A stretch of DNA of 64,000 bases from Cynocephalus volans (taxonomy: Eukaryota > Chordata > Mammalia > Dermoptera > Cynocephalidae): NCBI RefSeq assembly GCF_027409185.1, contig NC_084463.1, positions 66,325,852 through 66,389,851 of the forward strand, read 5' to 3'. This document shows positions 52,893 through 60,675 of the stretch, piece after piece. The notes below the pieces were generated by a model. It worked only from the letters and a program-made list of their open reading frames with translations. It did no database searches and had not been told where the DNA came from. Position 1 is the stretch's first letter. Every line of letters starts with the position of its first letter. The position numbers were made by a program, and so were the translations under genes.

Positions 52893-53082
52893 CTATATTT
52901 TGCTTTCTCATGAACCCAGACATACTCAGCGTTTTTCAAACTCAAGCGTGCAAGGTCCTTTACAGATTTGGTTTGTGTTGCTGAGAAAAGTAAAGTCTGA
53001 TGTCTCTTGGGAGGATTTTCAATAATAGCATTCATGGTATCAGCAAAGCCCATATCCAAGATTCTATCTGCTTCATCAAGAA
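52893..53082 (-). pseudogene. DDX10P: DDX10 pseudogene exon e (190 nt, motif II DEAD and motif III SAT)
   Basis: The exon opens after ttttttag with two bases of a Val codon and reads [62 protein letters not shown], ending AG before gtatgt. DEAD is motif II (Walker B, ATP hydrolysis) and SAT is motif III. The 190 nt equal 2 + 62 codons + 2, as expected, so this exon is open. Compared with recalled human sequence the changes cluster at IENPPKRH, where human has VIENLPKKR; a Pro replaces Leu, which may reflect relaxed constraint. Confidence 0.92.
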
Positions 53083-53752
53083 CTAAAAAAGAAAATGCAA
53101 GTTGAACTATAATATTTAAAATATATATCAGGCTAAATGCAATGTAGTATCCTGGATTGGACCCTAAAAAAATAAAAAGGACATCAGTGGAAAAACTGGT
53201 GAAATCTGAATAAAGCCTGGCATTTACATAACATACCAATATTAATCTTAGTTTTGATAAAGATGCCATAGTTAAGCAAGATGTTAACATCAGGGAAAAC
53301 TGGGTGAAGGGAACAAAGGAACTCTTACCATCATTGTAACTTTTCCACAAATCTACAAGTATTCAAAAATAAAAAGTTGATTAAAAGAATACACATTAGG
53401 TAGTATCACCAAGCAAAACAGAAAAAGTTCATTTTAAAAAATGCCAATTTGACGTTTCAGTGATCAGAAGTGGCTGTGACAGATTTAAAAACTTCTCGGC
53501 AATGTCTAATATTGAAGTACCTAATTTCACATATAAGAGTACATATTTAAAAAAAAAAAAGAAAGAAAAAGAAAAAGAAAAAAAGGGCTAATTGTATTCT
53601 CTAGGTTTGGAGCCCACATGCCAAAAAACTTAAAAGTTATTCCTCAGAATGTTTTTAATCATAATAGTTATCTAATATAACATTTATATCATTAAAATGT
53701 GATGGCTCTCTCCTCAGTCTGAGTTATTTTCCATTAGAAATTTGTTACTCAC

Positions 53753-53872
53753 CTACATTTGGAGATTAGTAGCATGAAAACATATCGTTTCATCCATGTG
53801 TTGAAGAAGCCGACCCGGTGTGCAAACAAGTATATTTACATTGTTGATCCTCTCAGCTTCATGTTTCAGATC
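53753..53872 (-). pseudogene. DDX10P: DDX10 pseudogene exon d (motif Ib TPGRLLQH), 1-bp deletion at its end
   Basis: After ttttcag the exon reads [39 protein letters not shown] and then TAG, directly followed by the gtgagt donor. TPGR is the RNA-contacting motif Ib. The exon is 120 nt, but 121 (40 codons plus the first base of Val) are needed to join the next exon, which starts TT CTT GAT GAA. The simplest explanation is loss of one base from a Leu codon after ATG, which shifts frame and creates an in-frame TAG as the last codon. The donor itself remains consensus. Confidence 0.9.
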
Positions 53873-54081
53873 CTGAAAACAGTTCTTTCTTTTGATTACA
53901 CAGACACATCACTGAGCAGCCTGTATACCAAAACTATAAAAAGCCATCTGCATGTGGCATTTTATCATAGCAGTTTACATATTCAGGAAAAAAACATAAC
54001 TTCTCTCTTCTATTTCTGCAGTGCATCCAAATTTGGGGGCTAAATCAAATTCCTGAGTGAAGACCTAAAGAGCTCAGAGGT

Positions 54082-54601
54082 TGTGAAGGTTAATTATAGA
54101 TGGCAACTTGGTTAGATGAAGGAATGCTGAGAAACCTGGTAAAGCAATCTTTTCAGGTGTGTCCATGGGGGTGTTTCCAGCAGAGATTAGTATGAGAGTC
54201 TGAGTGGCCTGGGTGTGAAAGACCCACCCTCAGTATGGATGGGAACCATCCGATCTTCTGGGGGTCCGGAAAGAACAAAAGAGACAGAAGAAAGAGGTGA
54301 ACCGCTCGCTCTCTGGATCTGCTGGAGCTGGGATACACTCTTCTCTCCTGTCTCTCCTGGACATCAGACTTGAGACTCTTCAGTTTTGGGGTTCCAGAAC
54401 TTACACCAAGGACACCATCAGCTTCCCTGGTTTTGAGGACTTTGGACTTGGACTGAGCCACACTACTGGCATCCGGTTTATAGACAGCCTATCGTGGGAC
54501 TTTTCTTCATAGCCATGTGAGCTTATCCCCCGAATAAATCCCTCTCATAATTATAACATATCCTATTGATTCTGTCTCTCTGGAGAACCCTGACTAATAC
54601 A
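54082..54601 (+). mobile_element. ERV-derived LTR (class III-like)
   Basis: gtgtccatgggggtgtttcc, ggatctgctggagctgggat, gacatcagacttgagactct, and the 3' end tctctggagaaccctgacta-atacagg match a widespread mammalian LTR whose exact subfamily I cannot name. Contains an aataaa-like polyadenylation site (cccgaataaatccctct). Intronic. Confidence 0.75.
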
Positions 54602-54670
54602 GGGGTCTTCTAGATTCTTAGTCATACCCAGATTTGAGGCAAAAAACAACAAAAAAAATTACACACACAC

Positions 54671-54757
54671 CAGGGATCTTCAAAATTTTCATAGAACGAT
54701 TTGTATTATCTTTTAATTCTATTTTTCCATGAACTTTTTGAAGTACCCCCCCATATA
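54671..54757. mobile_element. Palindromic mariner-like MITE, copy 3
   Basis: cagggatcttcaaaattttc and ccatgaactttttgaagtac flank the loop tttgtattatcttttaattc. Placed 70 bp after the ERV LTR at 54082-54601. Confidence 0.78.
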
Positions 54758-55578
54758 TATTAAATGAATGCTCCATTTGTAAGTCTTGATTTCCTATTAA
54801 GGCCACCAGAATTGACTTAAAACCCAGAATTACCCCCATTCTTTAAATCAGTACCCAGGAACACTCAACAAGCTCTCCAACGCTACTCACCACACTTTGT
54901 GGACTGAAAAAAAAAAAAAAAAGAGCCAAGCTCTCTACATTTTAGAGGTTCTCTCTCCTTGAGACAAGAACCACAGAATGTTGTTAATTGTTAAGCTGGG
55001 TGACAGGTACATGAGTACATGAGGGTCTGGATGCTATTCTTTCCTCTTTTGTGTATGTTTGCATAGAAATTCAAGAAGTTAAGAACTTATCTTCAGTCTA
55101 GAGGAGATTCTAGCAGATACAGGCATTCCAAATGTACTATAAAGTAGAACAAAAATTGGACAGCAAGTTTTAACCATGACCTAAAATAAACACTCCTCAA
55201 AACAATCTACGTTCCTTTCTTCTACTGCTGACATAGCAATGTTGTGAATTATTCAACCTCCTAGACAGATATTTTATTAAAGGTACCAGTCCACATCCTG
55301 AAATGTCATCTTTCCCAATATATATAAATAAGTAGATTTATAGGCTGATTAGAGTAAATCTATCTCTGAGAGCTTCATCAATTCAGATACCCTGACAAAA
55401 ACAGACTTTCGGGACCAGACCCTAGATGACAGTCACCACACCAAAGCATCACTACCTATGAGGACCTGCCTAGGAGGTCAGTCTGTTTTGATGAAGTCTC
55501 CACCTCTCGCCTGTCAAGTGCCACAATGCTTCAACATGGTAGAAGGAAAGAAAGAAGGAAAAGGACAAAAAGACAAAC

Positions 55579-55768
55579 CTTTCCACCAATGATGAGACCA
55601 GCTGAAAAGTCATGATTCTTTTTTTTTTTTTTTTTTAAAGTCATGATTCTTTCCCACTTTTCTGAGAATCTCAAAGGTCTGATAGGCCAGTTCTCTCGTG
55701 GGTGATATTATCAGAACCCCCAGCCCATCTGTTGAGGTCCATTGCAGACGATATAAGGCTTCCAGCAC
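55579..55768 (-). pseudogene. DDX10P: DDX10 pseudogene exon c (motif Ia PTRELA), broken by a 31-bp poly(A) insertion
   Basis: After tttgag the exon reads [44 protein letters not shown], then an A run, then KNHDF again and SAGLIIGGK before a gtttgt donor. ISPTRELA is helicase motif Ia. The intact exon would be 159 nt (53 codons); this copy has 190. The extra 31 nt are 16 consecutive A residues (T at 55621-55636 on the plus strand) plus a second copy of the 15-bp sequence aaagtcatgattctt (55606-55620 and 55637-55651). The structure is that of a retroposed poly(A) with a target-site duplication. It shifts frame and gives a TGA within the duplicated target. Confidence 0.92.
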
Positions 55769-56790
55769 CTCAAAAAAGACAACAAACTCATATTCAGTAA
55801 GTCCTTAGAGAAATCAGCTTTTTGACCCACATCTCAGTATTGCCCCTCAAATCAAAGGCACCCTCTAAGCAGAAGACATAACACTCAAGTTTTATCCAAT
55901 CCTAAAGAACAGATTTTGTTTCTTTTTCTTCCATCAGAAGCATCCACCTCTAACTCAGAAGGAAAGGAAAAGAAGCCCCATGGTAGCTCAGCTGCTGCCA
56001 GAGCTATCCCATCAGGAGACTGGATATCAGTGAAAGGTATGTGTAGCCCACAAACCATTAAAACACACTGAAGAAAAATATTTATCATTTTCTGAGCAAT
56101 AACCACATAAAAATAAACTTTTAGCTGTGTTACTGCTGAAGTTATATATTGACTGAATTCTCTAACTGTATGGATACTCTGCTTTAAAAAAAACTAGGAC
56201 TTAAGAGCAAAATGATTTTGCAATACTTGGAACAAATACTAAAATGTGATTTTTCTGGGACAATTATTTTGTAGCAATCAAAAATTAGGAGACAAACTAT
56301 GTAACTGAGATGTAAGTGAATTCCTAGGAAGCTCTACTGTTTTACTGGGACATGTCAATGACCCAGGAAATTCTTAACAAATGTCCAGATCTCCTTAACA
56401 TGACAATATTTCAGCTTTGTCCTAAATAGGTAGCAAGAATAAATGCTATTGGCAGGTTTGCAAGGGTGATAACAGGAACAGATTTCCCCACCAGTCCTAC
56501 TGCACTGAATTGCCATACTGGAACACCCAACAACCTTCAAGAATGTAAAGGCTTGTCAAGGCACAATCATTTATTCATTCAATACGTTTCTGAGTGCCCA
56601 CCCTGTGCAATAGGATCTGGGGAATATGGTGGAGAACAAGACAGATGTGGCTCCTAATAAAGCTTGCATTCTAGCCAGGAAATCCAATATGAAGACAACT
56701 ATTTACATAATTACTCATTCGCACCTAAGGTACAGAATGTTATAAAATTGTATAATAGAGGATCTGATCCAATATAAGTAAAGCACTTAC

Positions 56791-56921
56791 CGGAACAAGG
56801 AAAGCCAAAGTCTTGCCAGATCCAGTTTTGGCAGCTCCAAGTACATCTTTACCTTGCAAAGCCAACCCAGTGGTCTGCTTCTGTATCTCAGTAACCAGAC
56901 GGTACTGGGCTTCTTGCAAAC
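56791..56921 (-). pseudogene. DDX10P: DDX10 pseudogene exon b (131 nt, Walker A motif I)
   Basis: The exon starts after ccag and reads GLQEAQYRLVTEIQKQ, then TTGLALQGKDVLGAAKTGSG and KTLAFLVP, ending at gtaagt. The AAKTGSGKT stretch is helicase motif I, which binds ATP phosphate. The 131 nt equal 2 + 43 codons, so phase is kept with both neighbours. The only difference I notice from human is Ile to Thr after QKQT. An old MaLR LTR begins only about 40 bp upstream of the acceptor, at 56964, leaving little native intron for a branch point. The exon itself is undamaged. Confidence 0.92.
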
Positions 56922-56963
56922 CTGGCAGTGTGGAAAGGGAAAATGATACTTTAGAAAATCCTA

Positions 56964-57184
56964 GTGTTACAGGCTCAGTTGTGTCTTCCCAAAACTCCTT
57001 TGTTGAAGTCCTCACCTCCAGTACCTCAGAAGGTGACTGTATTTAGAGACAGACAGATCCTTTAAAGAGGGGATTAAGTTAAAATGAGTCCCTCAGGGTA
57101 GACTCTAATCCACCATGACTGGCGTCTTTTTAAGAAGAATTTTGAACAAACTGACGCCAAGGGTGACATGCATAGAAGGACAAC
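56964..57184 (+). mobile_element. MLT1-type MaLR LTR, 5' half
   Basis: tgttacaggctcagttgtgt, gaagtcctcacctccagtac and gatcctttaaagaggggatt follow the MLT1 LTR. Its outer end is about 40 bp from the exon b acceptor. Confidence 0.8.
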
Positions 57185-57735
57185 CATGTGAATAGGTAGC
57201 AAGTTACAATATGATCCAATAATCCCACTACTGGGTATATATCCAAAGGATATGAAATCAGTATGTTGAAGAAAGATGTGCACGCCCATGTTCATTGCAG
57301 CATTATTCATAATAGCCAAGACATGAAATCAACCTAAGTGTCTAGCAAAGGATAAAGAAAATACAGTACATATACACTCAGTGGAATACTATGCAGCCTT
57401 TAAAGAATAAGTTCAAGATGCTTATTGTGCATCATGGTGACTATAGTTACTTATAATATACTGTATACTTGAAAACTGCTAAGAGTAAGAGTAAATTTTA
57501 AGTGTTCTTACCAAAAAAAAAAAAAAAAAAAGTGAGGGAATGCAAATGTTAATTGGCTTTATTTAACCATTCCACAACATATATGAGGAGCCTTCAAAAA
57601 GTTCATGGAAGGATTCATATTACATTTTAATTCCATTTTTCCACAACCTTTTCAAAGTACTCTGATACATATTTCAAAACATTATGTTGTATACAACACA
57701 TACAATTCTTGTCAATTAAAAAAAAAGACAGAGGG
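57185..57735 (+). mobile_element. L1 3' end inserted into an MLT1-type LTR
   Basis: gatccaataatcccactact, gcccatgttcattgcagcat, actatgcagcctttaaagaa, then 3' UTR (tgcaaatgttaattggcttt, acaattcttgtcaattaaaa). It splits the LTR at 56964-57184 from 57736-57935 and is itself split by the palindromic element at 57582-57667. Confidence 0.85.
57582..57667. mobile_element. Palindromic mariner-like MITE, copy 4, nested in L1
   Basis: tatgaggagccttcaaaaag and ccttttcaaagtactctgat are the arms, with TA at each end. L1 3' UTR text continues directly on both sides, so insertion into the L1 is clear. Confidence 0.82.
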
Positions 57736-57935
57736 GCAGCAAGAGGGCAGTTGTCCACAAGCCAAAGAGGGAGGCCTGAAAAAGATCCCTCCCTTATGGC
57801 CCTGAGAAGAAACCAACCCTGACAGCACCTTCTTCTCAGACTTCTAGCCTCCAGAACTATGAAAAAATAAATTTGTTATTTAAGACACCTAGTTAGGTAT
57901 TTTGTTTTGGCAACCCTAGCAAACCAATACAAAGG
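57736..57935 (+). mobile_element. MLT1-type MaLR LTR, 3' half
   Basis: cagacttctagcctccagaa, aaataaatttgttatttaag, tattttgttttggcaaccct and aaaccaatacaaagg are the 3' end of the same LTR, separated by the nested L1. Confidence 0.82.
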
Positions 57936-58220
57936 GTATCAAATTTTTGTTTGTTCCTTTGCTTATTTTAACTAACACGATTAGGTTTCATTTTAATTAT
58001 TCAGAGGCTCCTAGCATCTTTTTTTTTTTTTTCAATGTTCTTTGGTCTAGAAATCATGAGACTGACAGATTGTTAAAACTCAAATTAATACTGCTCATTT
58101 TTAATTGGTTTTCATGATATCAAAGTAAGATTTTTCAGGTTAAACTCCCTAAATCCTCTCTGATTTATAAAAAAGCATCAAGAAATCCAATAACATGTCC
58201 CAAGATCACCATATACCTAC

Positions 58221-58281
58221 CTTTCAATGTTTTTTTGGACAAGGGGAAATCTGAAAATCTGGTGATTTCATTTACATTTAT
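58221..58281 (-). pseudogene. DDX10P: DDX10 pseudogene exon a (61 nt, FSDFPLSKKTLKG)
   Basis: Read on the minus strand after ctag, the exon codes INVNEITRFSDFPLSKK then TLK and the first base of a Gly codon, and ends at a gtaggt donor. This is the region just before the Q-motif helix of DDX10 and matches my recollection of the human protein residue for residue. Its 61 nt fit 20 codons plus one base, which joins in phase with the next exon. It is probably exon 2 of the parent gene. The preceding exon, with the basic amino terminus ending MQNYEK, was not found up to the window end. Confidence 0.88.
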
Positions 58282-59370
58282 CTAGAAAAAAAGGACAAAA
58301 GGGGACAATGTCAGAAAAGACAAAATAACCTACAGGATAATTCATTTATTTCACAATGAAATCACTTTTTCTCTAACTTGTACTGCCTAGCTCATCCTTG
58401 GTATGGCAGGATTAAATTCAATCATCACTGCTAATTAAAAGTCATCATTCCCTCTGAAAGGAAATTTGCCTTGAGGAAGCTGTCCTGAATCAAAACTGTA
58501 AGTCTGTAAAACCATTTAAGTTGATTAAAAAATAAATAAATTACTAGACATGTGAGTAACATACATTAATACCTTCAACATCCTTCACCTCCAAGATATT
58601 AACACAGTAAGTCATCACCACCTCAACTTTAGAAAGAAAATTTACTTTCAGTCATCCTTTAAGGGATATCAGTGTAAAAAAAATAAGGGACAAAATGACT
58701 ACAAGCCACAGACCACGATGAAAATAGTTCTATATGCACAACTTCTACAAAAGATTGAAAAAAGTAGATCTTAGTTGAAAGAAGTAGATCTTGTGAGCAC
58801 AATCTTTTCAAAATTTTAATCATAAATCAGTGGCCTATGAAATCCAACCTGATAAACTACTCATTTTGGGGGTATACTAAAGGAACAGTATTATTTCAAA
58901 GAAATCAGGAGAAATGTCTGTGTCATGCTCTGATGCCATGATAAGTAATGTTTTGCCCTTTAACTTTGCATTATCCAAATCTTCATTACTAATGTTCTTT
59001 ATTAGCATAAATCCAATTTTCTGAATTTCATTTCAGCTGCTCAGAAGAATTATTTTATTACAGATACTGAACACAGGAACTACTGCTCATATCTGGGAAT
59101 ATGCCGCCAAATTATTCGTGATTCACAAAAGGGGAAAGTTGCATCTGTAATGCTCATTTTTTTAAGTTACACTCTAGGCAGCAAAGGGATGGCAGCTGTA
59201 TTTCATTTCACAATCTACACATTATCTTTCCCAGCGTTCTTGATGTAACCCAGGCCAGGGTTACTCTCTGCCCACAAATACTGAAAACACAAATGTTAAA
59301 ACGTTGTCATAATCCTTACAAATCATTTCAGACATTATGAGAGGAGGCAGAATCAGTGTACTAGCATTAG
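58282..59370. other. Upstream of the last recognised DDX10 exon; no exon 1
   Basis: No sequence coding the basic DDX10 amino terminus (SISRLMQNYEK) and no CpG island. AT-rich; no repeats identified with confidence. Confidence 0.55.
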
Positions 59371-59385
59371 AAGAATGATTACTCA

Positions 59386-59415
59386 GTGCTTGTTTTGGCA
59401 GCACATATACTAAAA
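59386..59415 (+). pseudogene. Truncated U6 snRNA pseudogene (about 30 nt)
   Basis: Text starting gtgcttgttttggcagcaca and continuing tatactaaaa matches the 5' end of U6 spliceosomal RNA with two C to T changes, then stops and becomes an A run. The near-repeat aagaatgatt / aagaatgact (59371-59380, 59416-59425) flanks it, consistent with L1-mediated insertion of a 3'-truncated U6 RNA. Too short to be a functional snRNA gene. Confidence 0.8.
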
Positions 59416-59764
59416 AAAGAATGACTTATTCAAATGACATCCTGTCCCAGCAAGAAACTTCAGTGGATAATCTTCCAAACAGGACATTAAAATTAGGTGT
59501 GGTCATCCTTGCACTGTTGTACTATCAGCTAGAAAGCTGTTTTCACAGGGAACGGAATGCCTACAGGAGGAGGTAGACTGGCAACACCCTCTATGATCCC
59601 CATCAAGAGACACAGCACAGGCAAGGTGGGCTCCTCAAACAAAATACTGCACATTTTTCTAAAGTCTGTAAACCTCTTAGAGAGGAATCTTCGAAGAGTG
59701 AAACTGTTCCAACATTCTACTGTCAACCATTACAATATAAAACAACATCATAATCTTAAAAAGA

Positions 59765-60375
59765 GGTCACTGGGGAACACTTCTACACTGTTAGTGAGAC
59801 TGTAAATTTGTACAGCCATTATGGACAACAGTATGGAGTTTCCTCAAACAACTACAGGTAGAACTGCCATACAATCCAGCAATTCCACTGCTGGGTATAT
59901 ACCTAAAGGCATGGAAATCATCATGTCGAAGGAATTCCTGCACTCCTATGTTTACTGCAGCTCTATTTACAACAACTAAGAGTTGGATCCAACCTAAATG
60001 TTCATCGACAAATGACTGGATAAGGAAAATGTGGCATACATACAAAATAGAATTCTAGTCTGCCATAAAAGGGAATGAAATTCTGCTATTTGCAGCAACA
60101 TGGGCAAACTTAGAGAAAATTATGTTAAGTGGAATAAGCCAGGTACAGAAAGAAATACCACATGTCCTCCCTCATAAGTAGGAGCTGAGGGGAAAAAAAA
60201 AGAAAGATACAACAATCAATAATTCCTTGAACTTTCAGAAGAAGAGAACAAAGCTGAGGCCACCAGAGGTGGGAAAGGGGGAGGGGGAGAATTAGGGAGA
60301 AATTGGCAAAGGGCGACAAAAAAAAAAGTTTACATTGTTTAATGGCAAAACAAAAAAGTTAAAAATTAAAAAAAA
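59765..60375 (+). mobile_element. L1 3' end
   Basis: gaacacttctacactgttag, gtagaactgccatacaatcc, tactgcagctctatttacaa, then 3' UTR with the ggggaaaaaaaaagaaag and gggagggggagaattaggga polypurine tract. Reverse of it gives ORF shadows only. Confidence 0.88.
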
Positions 60376-60485
60376 AAGAATAATGCATTTAAAAAGAAAA
60401 CAACACACTGAATTAAACTAGTAGAAAAAAAAAGAGGTCACCAAAGAAAGAGAAAGAAATTTTGATCCTGCTGATGCTCTAGAAC

Positions 60486-60675
60486 AGGGGGTCAGCAAAC
60501 TACAGCCTGCAGGCCAATCCCAATTTGCTGCCTGTTTTTGTAAGAAAAGTCTTATTGGAGCACGGCTACAACCATTCATTTACATATTGTTTATGCAGTT
60601 GTGACAGAGATTGTGTAGCCCACAAAGCCTAAGTTTATCTGGCTTTACAGAAGAAGTTTACCAACCTGGCTCTAG
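60486..60675 (+). mobile_element. hAT-Charlie-type DNA transposon
   Basis: caggg ggtcagcaaactac, gcaggccaatcccaatttgc, gtcttattggagcacggcta, catattgtttatgcagttgt, aagtttaccaacctgg. Non-autonomous. Confidence 0.82.

Larger units (their letters stand above)
24713..58281 (-). pseudogene. DDX10P: DDX10 unprocessed pseudogene (DEAD-box RNA helicase core, ten exons)
   Basis: Ten exons read on the minus strand reproduce the DDX10 helicase core in order: the FSDFPLSKKTLKG region, Walker [57 protein letters not shown], then the linker ending LKERAQR. DDX10 is known as a nucleolar RNA helicase of ribosome biogenesis. Every exon seen is bounded by AG and GT, and exon lengths match those expected from the human protein except for five lesions: +31 in 55579-55768, -1 in 53753-53872, TGA at 43997-43999, +3 in 26555-26656 and +1 in 24713-24801. 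Introns are retained, so this is not a retrocopy. The amino-terminal first exon and the acidic carboxy-terminal half are not found in the window. Residue identity to human DDX10, recalled rather than aligned, looks above 90 percent, so decay appears fairly recent. A damaged single-copy gene or assembly error is less likely but not excluded. Confidence 0.88.

Noticed and set aside
24713-58281. Functional DDX10 gene
   Set aside because: Three frameshifts and a nonsense codon in helicase exons; no single splice choice seen would restore the reading frame through all motifs. Assembly error remains a stated alternative.
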